DNA of 64,000 bases, from assembly GCA_964036155.1 (NCBI GenBank), contig OZ038423.1, positions 50,793,249 through 50,857,248 on the forward strand. Direction: 5' to 3'. Shown piece by piece: positions 12,425 through 24,379 of the stretch. Position numbers and translations under genes: made by a program. The stretch is from Diploscapter coronatus (taxonomy: Eukaryota > Nematoda > Chromadorea > Rhabditida > Rhabditidae). Positions within the stretch are counted from its first letter, which is position 1; each line of letters begins with the position of its first letter. The notes beneath the pieces were generated by a model. That model ran no database searches and was not told where the DNA came from. It saw nothing but the letters and a program-made list of their open reading frames with translations.

Positions 12425-15400
12425 TTAGAAATCGGTATTTCTGGAGCGGGATGGCGAGCGCATAACCGCGGCCGAAGCAGAGGTCTGGAATTCAAATTTA
12501 TAGATGTTTTCATGAAATAGTAAATCAGTGATGCCCACGAATGGTACAAGTAAACAAAAAATTTGTACCATTCCATTGCTAGGAAGGGGTTACAAGATTC
12601 AAAAATTGCATTTTATTATACAGATAAAAAATAGGATTTTGGTACGGATAGACATCTTGTGAAATTTGAAATTACTCAAATTACCTGGAGTCCAGCGGGA
12701 GCGACCGAAGCGGACGATCGGGACTTGGCGCGCATCTTCGACAGCGAGTTCTCGGCGCTGTCGGCACGCTCCTCGGCGTCCTCGAGCTGGTGGGTGAGCT
12801 GTTTGTACTTCTGCAGATTGGTGTTGGCGACTTCTTCCTGAAAATTTCACCATTTCCCCCCATTTTCTCATCGGTTCATCCGTACCGCTTCCTCGATCTG
12901 CTTCTTCTGGACCTTGAGTTTGTTCTGGAGTTTGTCGATCAGGTCCTGCAGACGTTCGAAGTTCTTCTTGTCCTCGTCGACCTGCAATCATTTGTAATTG
13001 GCTTTAAGCCTGAAATGAATGAATTTGGTACCTGGAATTGGAGCTCGCGCACGCGTCTGTCGGCCTTCTGCATGTTCTTGTTGGAATCCTGGTAGCGTCT
13101 CTGCTCTCCGTCCAATTCCGTCTCAAGCTCGCGCACGCGCTGTTCGAGTTTGGCAATCACCTAAATTTTGTTGACTTTCAGAACTTGCATTAAAAAAACA
13201 TTTCATACCTTCTTGCCACCCTTGAGAGCGGCGGCTTCAGCCTCGTCGAGTCTGACTTGAATCTCCTTGAGTTGCTGCTCGAGTCCCTTGCGCATGCGGT
13301 CGATGTGCTGAGAGTGTTCCTGCTCCTGGCGCAGATCCTCGGCCAATTTGGCAGCATCAGCGACGGCCTTCTTCGATCTCTCCTCAGCGCCTTTGTATTC
13401 GGACAGAGTCTCGTCGAGGTCGGCCTGAAATCGTGGATTCTCTGTGTGAAGAGTCATTTTCCAATCCTTACATGCAGAGCCTGGAGTTCTCCCTCGAGCT
13501 TTCTCTTGGCGGAAGACAAGCTGCTGGCCTGAGCATTGGCCTCATTGGCCTGGTCACGGGCATCGGCGGCTTCGTACTCAGCCTGCTTGCGGGCACGCTC
13601 AGAGGCTTCGTTGGAAACCAGAAGTTCTTCCTAAAATAATCCTTTTTTTCTCAAATAAAGTGATACAATTTTACCTTCTCGGACTGGAGAAGAGTGGCGC
13701 GCTTCTCGGCGTTGAAGAACTGCTCGCGGATGTCGTTTCCGTTGCGCTGTTCCTCTTCGACCTGGAGCTGCAGTTCACGGATCTGCTCTTGGTATCTCTT
13801 CAAGTTCTTCTGCGCGTCGGCGTTGGCCTTGTTGGCATGGTCGAGAGCGATCTCGAGCTCGTTGATGTCGGACTCGAGCTTCTTCTTGACGCGGAAGAGT
13901 TCGGCCTTGCCCTTGGCCTCGGTCTCGAGCGACGCTTGCATCGAGTCCATTGCACGCTGGTGGTTCTTGCGGGTGTTCTCGAATTCCTCCTCCTTCTCCT
14001 GGATTCTCTTCTCGATTTCGGAGCGGATCTGGGACACTTCGACCTGGGCGCGGAGCACCTTCGACTCCTCGGCTTCCAAGGCAGCCTCGGCCTCGTCGAG
14101 AGCATGCTGGAGTTCCTCCTTCTCGATTTCGAGACGACGGATGATCTTCTGCATCTCGTGCACGGAGCGGCCTCCCTCGCCGAGTTGGTCAGCCAAGTCC
14201 TTGATCTCCTGAGCGAGGTTCTTGTTCTCACGGCGAAGTCCCTCGACGACTTCGGCTGCCTCCTCCTGAGCGTTCTTGGCCTTGAAGAGATCGGTGGAGG
14301 CGTTGCGGAGTTCGCGCTGAACGTTGTCGAGTTCGGCATTGAGGTCGTCGACCTTCTTCTTCCACTCGTCGATGGTTCTGTCGAAGCCCTTCTGTTTCTT
14401 CTCGAGGGAGGCAGAGTACGAGTTGGCGCGCTCGACATCAACCTGGGCATCGTCCAAGTCTCCGACCAGTCTGCTCTTGGTCTTCTCGAGCGAGGCGACC
14501 TTCGAGTTGGCAGCATCGAGAGCCTCGGTCAATTCCTGGATCTTGTTTCCTTGACGTCTCTTGATATCCTCGAGGTCGTCGGACTTGATCAAGCCCTCGC
14601 CCTCGAATTTGGCTTTCCACTGCTGGATCTCAGCGTTGGCCTTGCTGAGTTGGCGGAGGATTTCGTTCTTTCCTTCGATTTCCTCCTCCAAGCTCTCCTG
14701 CATTTGCTCGGCCTCGTGTTGGTAGTTCTTGGCCTGGGCGGAAAGGGTCTGGCGCTCACGCGATTCCTCATCGGCGGTGCGCTTGGCCTCCTCGAGCTGA
14801 GAGCTGAGCTGGGCCTTCAGACGAGACAGCTGGTTGACCTAAAATGGAGAATGGTTGTTTCACGCAAAAGGAGGGCTTTTGTTGCGCACACAATTTTTTT
14901 CTGCACACAACGATACACACCTACCTGAGATTCAGCGTCTTCGAGCTGACGGACGAGGTCACTGTTCTCGTTGTGCATGCGTCCCTTCATCGAGGTGAAG
15001 TCCATGAGCTGGCGAGATTGCTCATCGCATTTGGACTGGAGCTCGGACAGTTGAAGTTCGAACTGCTTGGCAAGTTTCTCGTTGTTCATCTTGCCAGAGG
15101 TCTCCTACAACGATTTTAATAATTGTTTGATTTGATAGTTTGTTTATAAATGCAATATACCGAGTCGAGTTGAGAGGCGAGTTCCTCAGCATCACGAACA
15201 GCCTGAGCCCTTTCCTTCTCGAACTTTTGCTTAGCCTTGTTCATCTGATCGAGTTGATCGGTCAGCTCAGCAACAGCATCGGTGTGCTTCTTGCGGAGAG
15301 CACCCAGTTGGTTCTCGTGATTCATGTTAGCTTCCTCCAAATCACGACGGAGCTTGGCGAGCTCAGCCTCGCGCTTCTTGTTGACCTCAACCTGAGCAGC

Positions 15401-18400
15401 AGTGGCACCACCTTGCTCATCGAGACGTTCACCTGGAAAGGCGGTAATAATTTTATTCTTCAAATTGTTGAATTAGTTATAAAATTGCATTTGGAGTTTA
15501 GTTTAATTATTATGATTTTTAACAACACATGACATCATATTTCAGCTTACCAAGTTCTTCGAGTTCGCGCTGGGCGTCAGCCTTAGCGCGATCAGCCTTA
15601 GAGCGGGACTGACGCTCGTTCTCGAGTTCATCCTCGAGTTCCGAGATTCTGGACTGTCCCTCCTTGATCTGGCGCTGGAGCTTGGCAACGAGGGCTTGTT
15701 CGTCCTCGAGCTTGCTGTTGGCGGAGTGAAGTTCTGATTCCTTCTTCTTGAGATTGTTCTCGAGATCGTGGCGTTGACGGCCAGACTCTTCGATGCTCTC
15801 CTGTAAGCATATTCATATATTCATATTCGTTTTAACTATGCATTAAATTTAACGCTGAATCTTGCATTTTAACGCAGATTTACTTTTACTCTATAGTTCA
15901 ATAACTTGTGAGTACATTACCTGAGCGATCTTCAGCTCTCCCTCGACCTTTCTCTTCTGCTTGTCAAGTTCAGTGCGAGAACGCTTTTCGCGCTCGAGAG
16001 AGTCCTCGAGGTCATCGAGAGTCGACTCGAGCTTTTGCTTGACTTTGCTGGTGTGGTTGGTCTTGTCTTCCTCGGATTGCAAGTCCTCCATGAGCTTGCG
16101 GTTGATTTCTTCCTGCAACCATTTTCATAATCATTTCTAACTAACAATAAGGCATAGCTTGTATTGTTTTGTTATTAATGGGATACCTGGTGTTTCTTCT
16201 CCTTGTTCAGCTTGGCAATAGCCTCATCCTGCTGCTGCATTTCGTCCTGGAGAGAGCGAATCTGGTGGTCCTTCGATTGCTTCTCAGACTCGGCCTTGCG
16301 CAGAGAATTTTCGACGTCTTGGATCTGCTTCTTGAGCGATTCGACTTCAGCCTCGACCTTCTTCTTGGCACGCTGAACGTCAGCATTGCGGTCTTCAGTG
16401 TCAGAAAGACGGTCGTTGAGCTCCTAAAAGTTCGGTTTCCATTTTTGAATTGATGATGTAATTTATTCTTCTTACAGTCAGCTGTCTATCGGCATCGTTC
16501 TTCTGAGACTGGAGCTTGGCAAGGCGCTCTTCGGCCTCCGAGAGCTGTCCCTTGGTGGACTCGAGCGAGGTGAAGAGTTGGTTTTTCTCCTCGAGCAGCT
16601 TGGTCGAGCTGTCTTCCAACTCCTTGCGGAGCTTCTCTTCCCTGGCCAAGCTCTCTTGGACATCCTTCATCTTCTCGTTCATCTGAAACCATACGATTGT
16701 TAACGCTCCTTCTTGAAACCTGTTGTACCTTCTCCATCTCTTCTGCCTCCTTTCCGGCCTTGAGCATAGGTTTGACCTTTCCGAAGAGTTTGAACCATTC
16801 CCAGGTTCTGAGAGTGCACCACGAGCGCACGTTGCGTTGGACAATGAGCAATCCAGCGCGCTGCTCCATTTTGCGTTTGCGGTCGGTGAGACCCAAGTAC
16901 CTAGAGATTTTATTATTCTTGCAATTTTTTCGGAGAAAATTTTGAGAAACTCACCAACGAATCTGGGCCTGAAATCCAGAGAGAATCTGAGAGAGCTTCG
17001 CGTCACGAACGTCTTCAAGGTGAGCGAGCACACCAGCCTTGAAGAACACCTTGGTCAGACCGATACGGAAGTTCTCCTCGGTGAGGACACCCTCGTTGAC
17101 GAGCTTGGACATGATCGCCTCAGCACATTTCTTCTTGTCGTCATCGGACTTGGCTTCTTTGGCAGCGAGGATGGCATAACGCTAAATTTGAGTGCTTGTT
17201 GTGAGAGGTGGGTTGGATCGAAATTTGCTAAGATACCTGCACAAAATCGGGGTGGAGAGTTCTGTTGGGGAAACCTTTGCGGCAAATACGGATACCCTCA
17301 AGCACACCGTTACAGGTCAGCTGATTCAGCACGAGAGAGGCGTCGATGAGACCACATTGTTTCTTCTCGTTGGGGATGATGCAACGGATGAAGTGGGGGT
17401 GAGTCTGAAACGATGAAGATCGGCTTTCATTGGTTTTTATTTGTGACTTACGCCGTGAAGCATGGTCATGAGTTTGTTCAGAGACTCACGGTACATCATG
17501 GAGACGGTCATGAAAGAGCCGGATTTACCCTTCTTCTTTCCACCACCGCCGCCACCTTCTGTAAATTACAGATTTATTCGATAATGCTACTATCGATTTC
17601 TAGCGAACCCTTAGCCTTCTGAGCGGCCTCCTCCTGGGTGGTGTAGTCTTCCCAAATGACGTTGAGAAGGCCGTTTCCGGTGGTAGCCTTCATGACGGAC
17701 ACGACAGTGTCGTTGAGCGGGTCCTTGTTCTTCTCGAGCCAGTTCAGCACATTGTATCGCACAGTTCCTAAATAAGATTCGTTGAGTTTCGAATCTATTC
17801 TTGCAAACGAACCGGCGTAGTGGCGCATAGCGAAGTGAGCCTCGCCCTGCTTGCCCTTGGGTGGCTTGGGCTTCTCGAAGTTGGGGTGCTTGCCGAGATG
17901 CTGCTCGCACAGCTTCTGAGCCAGAGTCAGATCAGTAGCCTTTGGCACAATGCACTCTTCATCAAGCATCGAGATGATACCCAGGGGCTGGAGTGAAAAC
18001 AATTATTTTCGTTTGGAGTTTTTTTTCTCTATTACCTTCTCAATGAGCTCAATGCAGGCCTGCAAGTCGAGACCGAAATCGATGAAGGTCCACTGGATAC
18101 CTTCACGGGCGTACTCTTCCTGTTCGAGAACGAACATGTGGTGATTGAAGAATTGCTGCAGCTTCTCGTTGACAAAGTTAATCCACAGCTGCTCGAAGGA
18201 GTTGAACTAAAAATTATTTTTAGAAGCGTTTGATTCTTTTTCAATTTACGTCGAAGATCTCGAATCCGGCAATATCGAGCACACCAATGAAGTAATCACG
18301 GTCGAATCCCTTCTGATCGAGGGTCAAGTTGCATTTGCTGACGAGCCAGTGGAACACACGAGCGTACACACCCTTGGCCATGGCACCGATTGCCCAGTTG

Positions 18401-21400
18401 ACTTGTTCCATGTTCTGTCCCTTGGACACCCACTCGGTACCGACCTTAAGAAGTGGTCAGCTATAAAATGTTCAAATTTCTGGATTTCATTGTACCTTGA
18501 CACGAGGCTTGGTGAGAGCCGACAAGAATTTCTCGGTATCGACACCGAACATGTTGGCTGCCTTCTCGGCCTCATCAGTGCCATCGGGTTCGGCCTGCTC
18601 TTCACGAGGGCGTTGCTTGAACTTCATGTTACCCATGTGCATGTGACCGGACATGAGACGGTAGCAGTCCATCTTCTCATCAGCCGAGAAGTTCAGGATG
18701 TCGAAGGCCTCATCAGTCATCTGAATAAATGAATATGAGAAGACTGTTTCAGGGTATTGTCGGTGGTACCTGGAATTCTTCAGTATCGTTGACACCATCG
18801 ATGGACAATTCGGCCTGAGCGACGAACCAGTAGTTCTTCATGGGCTGGTCGAGCAGCAGTAGTTTCTTGAGTTCGGGCTTGAAGTCCGAGTAGATCTGGT
18901 AGAAGATGTGGTAGCAACGCTCTCCAGGAGCTTGACGGATCACACGAGACTTCTCCAGCAGATCTGTAAATTCAAATATCATTAATCATTATATTGTTGA
19001 ATTGCTAAAATTTGCCCTACAGTGTTCGATGTCGCAAGAAGCGAGACGTCCGGCTCTGTTGAAGTGGATACGGATGAACTTTCCGAAACGGGAAGAGTTG
19101 TTGTTTCGGACAGTCTTGGCATTACCTGACAATTTATTATTACATGAAATGCCGACTATAAATATTTCAAAGTACCGAAAGCCTCCAGAACGGGGTTGGT
19201 CTGGACGATCTGATCTTCAAGGGTGGCCTTCTTCTCGCCACCAGCATTGCCTCCTCCAGCACTTTCCTGCTGCGAGGCACCGACGGAAGCGAAATAGGCA
19301 ATGACCTTGAGTTTTGAGGATTCTTTTTATTCTTGGAAAAACACCCTACTTTCTTGGTGTTCTCGGTCTTTCCGGCACCAGATTCACCAGTAATAAGCAT
19401 GGACTGGTTCTCGTGATCTAGAAGCATGTTACGGTAGGCCTGGTCGGAGACGGCGAAGAGATGGGGTGGCATTTCAGTTCTTAATTAGGCGAATTAGCAT
19501 TTGAATCGCCTAGTTGTGTGAGTACCTTCGCTTGCCCATGAACATACGAGCGACCGAGTCGGTGTAGATCGGCAGACGCTTGTAGGGGTTGATGACGACG
19601 CAGAAAAGACCCGAATAGGTCTGAAATCGATTATTTGTTATTTTGTGAGATTCCTTTTATTGATTTTTGTTCTGAGATTTTGGTTTTCGAATTTCAGCTA
19701 TCCAATGTCCTTCCTGGAGGACGCGCTTACGTTTGTCAAAAAAGACGCGCGGTAGGATAGCTATGATACACATCAGTGGATCGAAGGGAACAAGACGCGC
19801 GGCGCGTCGCGACAATTGTTACTCGGGGGAGAAGCGAAGATTGTCTTGTCGTTTGTTTCATTACCCCTTTGTCTCTATACTCTGCTCGTTTTTTGCTGCT
19901 TCTCTTGAACTTTTTGCCTCAAGCGCGCCGCTTCGCAGACGAACAAATGGCATTTCCATGAAAATCAGTCGAGAGCTTCATAAAACGCACCGAAGCGTCG
20001 CTTCGAGTTTAACTTTTCTTGGAGAGCTCGAATTTTGTGTAAAGTTTCTTGAATTTTTACCGCTCATTCTCTCTAAGTCTGGAACATGATATCTCCGTCG
20101 CGGTTTGTCTTTTTATCGAGGTGGTTATGCTTCTCATTCCTCGCATAAAATGCACGTAAATGATCTCAGACGCTCTTTGCTCTCACTTTGACGATAGATC
20201 TATGAGCGCGGATTTGAAAAGGCTCAAAAGATGAGCTGAGATAGATGACGCAGCCGAAAATGAGTGATATAGTTTGTTAATATGAAAAGGAACAACTGAT
20301 TAATGATATGAAGTGATAACAATAAATTGTTTCGAAAGAAGTTTGTGGGATACAATATCGATAGAGGTTTTCAAGAAAAAAAACTGAATTGAGAAAATGA
20401 CTTCAAAAAATAGCAGATTTTCAGGTAATCATTTTCTGATTTGAAGAAGAGGGTGATTGTTTCAAAATTTTGCGACGAGGCGAATTTTCAAAGTAGACGA
20501 ATTTGCCGACTTACGTAGATGAGCATAGCTCCGTAACGCGATCTCAAGTTAGACAACACGGAGGCGTCGTTGAGGAAGGTCAGATTGGACATGTCCTCGG
20601 TCTTCTCGAACTTCGGGGGATTCATCTCCTGCACCAACTCCTTCTTCAGGGTTTGCTGAAAGAAAAGAAGTTTTAGATTTGGTATGGTATGAATGAGGAT
20701 TTTTGTCTTTAATAGCAACTCCTTTTTCACGGTGATTTGAAAAGGTTATGTTTTAGAATTCTGCTTGATCTGGTGAAATATTCATCGTGTTGATTCATCG
20801 TACATGGAGATTTTTATTAAGAATTTGAAAAAATAACTGAATAATTTTGTATGTGTTTTAAGTTGAACTTGTATTGATGAGTTGTTTAAATTCTGATAGA
20901 TAAAAGTTTGATATGCGCTTGAATATTCTCGATCTTATTTTATCATTTGTTTCTTGGCTCTTAACTTGCAATTTCCCCCAGAATCATCGATGGCATATGT
21001 TTCGAATTGTCTTCTTTAGAATTTTAGGCGTAGGAGTAAAATTCTGTGCTCTTTGCAGATAGAGACTAAAGAAACATACAACTTCTTAGAAAAACTCGAC
21101 CGACGATGAGGAATACGATATGGGGCTTAACATTTTTATCTCTCATCTCTTTTCCGTTTCAGCAAAATTGTCGCTATTTCTCGAAGTGGCGAGAATTCAC
21201 TTTTTCAGCTACTTTGCCATGCAACCAACCGCGCAAGTACATTACACATTACACAGTGCAAAATGCGAAATGTCCCCCACCCAACCAACTAACATTTGAA
21301 AAGATGTGCTAGTAGAAAACCGAGGAGACTCTCGAACGCGATTCCACGCAAAGCGATTAATTCCAAGCGAGATGGCCTAATGAAAAACAGCACGCCCAAG

Positions 21401-22443
21401 ATATGCTCAGAACATAAACATGTGGTAACGATCAGGAGACAAATGCAGAAGTGCGCATGAAGGTGGTTTGAGGCTGTGTCAAGAAACATTAGAAAGGATT
21501 CTGGGAATTAGGATAAGATATAGGCAAATTTTCAGCTAAAATGAGAAATTATTGACTGAGAGGATATTCAAAGGTCTATTTTCTATAAAAAATGTTGATA
21601 CATAAGGGGACCTCCAATAATAATAATTTAGTGGGACACTTTTGATTTACGCGTGGATCATAATAAAGATCTTGTTTAAGGTCGCTTAGGTTTGGTCAGG
21701 ATGGAGATGGATTTGTATAGGGTGCAAGCCAAGTCAAAGGATAAAATAAGATCGACAGAAATGGCGAAACATTTGCTCACCTCATTACCGCGCGACGTGA
21801 CGACGGTGACAGCATCGCCTTTGGTGCCGGTGATCTCAGCGGCAACGTAGCCCTCTTCAGGGTCGGGCACCCAGCAATTCTTCTTCGAATCATAGGGCTT
21901 CGATTGCTCCTAAAATGATTGAGTTACTTTTATGGTCATATACGAGACTCACTTCCATCATCTGCTCGCGAGTGCGACGCAGGTACTGCCATCCTAAAAT
22001 TGGGAAGATAACTTCGCTCGGAAAGACAATAAAAAGATTTAATCATTCTCAAAAGCGATGGTATGAGAAAGTTGAGTGCTATTCATAATTAACCTCGCTT
22101 TAGGAATAGTATTTGGGAGAATTTTTTCAAATAACCATCAAGCCTCTAGTTGAAGTCCATGGCTTCTATTTTCAGAGACCCATTTTTCGGAGAAATCGAA
22201 AATTTCAAAGTCATCATTTTTCATCTAATGATCGTAGAAATTTAGCCTCGAAGGTAAATATGCTCTATATACTCTAAAGAACGCATAGAGATACTTTACA
22301 AGATGATTTGAGATGGGTATTAGGTAGTTCTGAGGTATTTTAGGGGATGGGCTTCAATTAGAGGTTTTACGTTTTGTGGTAGGTGAAAATTAAAAATTAG
22401 GTCCAAAAATGAAAGACTTACCTGGATCCTTCTCGTGCTCCAT
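12425..22443 (-). CDS. unc-54: Muscle myosin heavy chain (UNC-54/MHC-B type)
   Basis: Thick-filament motor of body-wall muscle. Thirty-one exons join in phase to 1,966 residues, close to the 1,963 of C. elegans UNC-54. The start [18 protein letters not shown] and the VPDPEEGY segment match the UNC-54 N terminus. Visible motor features: P-loop GESGAGKT (174-181), switch I NNNSSRFG (237-244), switch [11 protein letters not shown] (461-469) and a Gly/Lys-rich loop 2 (about 638-651). Then comes the lever arm with [11 protein letters not shown], and a heptad coiled-coil rod to about 1,935; one rod exon (13675-14838) is 1,164 bases. A short non-helical Ser/Arg tail ends [10 protein letters not shown]. 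First and last exons are 22422-22443 and 12425-12484. All motor exons occur singly, with no mutually exclusive copies, so no isoform switching is visible. Several acceptors end in AAG rather than CAG. Confidence 0.97.
19621..21780 (-). other. Two long 5' introns of the myosin gene
   Basis: The introns at 20656-21780 (1.1 kb) and 19621-20514 (0.9 kb) are by far the largest of this gene; most others are 40-250 bases. They hold no ORF I believe. The second has a GC-rich patch with repeated GACGCGCG words (about 19730-19950). Early introns of nematode muscle genes often carry enhancers, so they are candidates; no specific site is recognised. Confidence 0.4.
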
Positions 22444-24379
22444 CGCTCAGAGTTGAGTGTTAGACTTCTTAGACGATTCTGTGGCGTTGCACAACGGTGG
22501 ACGCGACTTGCCGTGGGTAAGTCAGCGCCGATGCAATGATTGGATCGTTTCGGCAGAGAGTTTAAATTCAGCTCCGAAACTCCGCCCCTCGATTTTTCGA
22601 AATTTTTTTTCGAATTTTTTGCACTGTCATGGCAATATGAGCTGAGCGAGCGAGTGCGTTTCTCTGAGTTTACATTATTCTTTGCTTTTTCTCAGCCTTC
22701 AAGTCACAGCAATCTCCCATCGTTAGATGTGAACAGAATATCAAAAAAATAGTCTATTCCAAGGGAAATGTGAGCTTCAAAACTTCTTTCTCTTTCTTCC
22801 ACAGTTATTCCCAATTTTCTCAACTCATCTCTTTCTTCCTGGATGCATTCCTTCAACTCAATTGGTTCTATTAATTTATAAATTGTATGAGCCATACTCT
22901 TTCCACAAATTATCACCTAGTTTAAGTAGGAATTTGACAAGGCTAGATTTAAACTTTCCCGTGGCTACTCCGAAACCTGCTATTTCAATTTAAGTGTCTT
23001 GTTCCAGAATTTCTGCATCCAATTCTTGTCCTAATTCTTCCTTGATAAATGTGCCTTGGGTGCCAATATAGATGGAAGAATTTACATAACTGGAGGACGA
23101 TATTTATTGATTTTGTATGACAAATAGTGTATCACAATACATTTAGTGATGATGATGTATTCAAATCTTGTCTGTTTCGACCCCTCAGCCGCCGTTGACA
23201 GTCGAATTTCTCAAATCGCTGATATGAATCATGCAAGACATTGTCATTCGCTTGTTGCTGCGAATGGAAAATCGTATGCAATCGGAGGGTAGAAAATAAA
23301 AAATTTATAATAGTTAAAGTGACCTAAGGGTTTAGATCCCAAAATACTGAAAAAAGAAATGATGGCTTATACTATGGGATAAACTTCTGCGACGCTACTG
23401 AAGAATACGACCCCCAAACGAATAAATAGGGAATAGTGGAAAGATTGAAATTGGAATAATGCAGTTTAATATCGTGTAGTCCCTTATTTGGCATATTTAT
23501 TATATCTTATGAATATTATCTTTATTCGATTATTATTAAAAATTCCAATGAACATGATAAAGACAACTCTCGAAGACATTCAAGCAATCAGTGTAGTCGA
23601 AGAACCCCCAGGGACAAAAAATCAGCTCGAAATTTGAGGACCGGCTTCTTGGGTACCACCCCTCTATAAAAAAAAAAAAAAAACTCGACTCTTACGAATA
23701 ACGTGTCATATTACATTATTTCACTAGCATCTATATTACGTGAAACTTTTGTTTTATGAATTTTCAAGATTAGAAAGTTCGAGATTGTACTTTTGGACTT
23801 AAAAATAATGATCAGAACATCTGAAATCCCTAACCTCTATTGACGAAAAAACTCTCTAAAAGTAATATGACATTATATAGGCTCTCCTTGCAAACTTCAA
23901 ATTAAAGATCTAATAAATGTTACATTTCAAAGGAATAGAAAAAAATACTGCACAAATGTCTAATCTATCCGAGTGAAGTAAAATCGACAATTTCTTATCT
24001 GAATATACTCGTTTCTTTATCTCTAGGACCGATTTCCTTATGCGTTTCTCCAGAAATCGGCATTGACATTAGCTTCCTGCATTCGTTTTTTCTCGTTGTT
24101 GAATATCTGGCGAGTTCTCGGCGATGTATTTTGGCTTTATGATGAGACGTTTCACAAACGCTGTATCGCTTCTTTTCCGGCTAAAATTAATTCTGCTGGC
24201 TGATCAAATGCTCTTCAAAGTCTGACCTTTTCGACGACATTTCTGGTAGAAATTTTCTTCACAAAATCACTTGAATCGAGCATAGCTTCCCCATACCTCA
24301 TCCTCCTTGCATTTATTCGTCTGACTTTTCGTTTGTGCTAAACAATCATTCTTTTCCGGTCCTGTGTTGCTTTTCTATT
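22444..24379. other. Intergenic: myosin 5' flank
   Basis: Upstream of the myosin start codon. No clear TATA box close to the ATG. It contains a degraded retroelement fragment (22704-23100) and a 15-base A run near 23670. The far end holds the 3' flank of the Shisa-like gene, with a minus-strand AATAAA near 24314. No other gene seen. Confidence 0.5.
22704..23100 (-). pseudogene. Relic of a BEL/Pao-type retrotransposon polyprotein (retroviral-type aspartic protease, DUF1758-like)
   Basis: Two adjoining minus-strand reading frames look like neighbouring pieces of the aspartic-protease region of BEL/Pao polyproteins. One has a GTQGTFIKEEL stretch followed by IAGFGVATG, resembling the protease entry (usually DSGAQ-S-FI) and the GFG segment. 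The other has LGIDYFFDIL, resembling the conserved LIG-DYY/FWD motif. The frame has an in-frame TAA and a shift between the pieces, and the canonical D-S/T-G is not intact. No LTRs, reverse transcriptase or integrase are visible nearby, so this is a short dead fragment. Confidence 0.6.

Noticed and set aside
13660..14928. 422-codon plus-strand ORF
   Set aside because: It is the exact antisense of the myosin rod exon; Leu/Glu/Val-rich content is a mirror of heptad codons, with no start context or splice signals.
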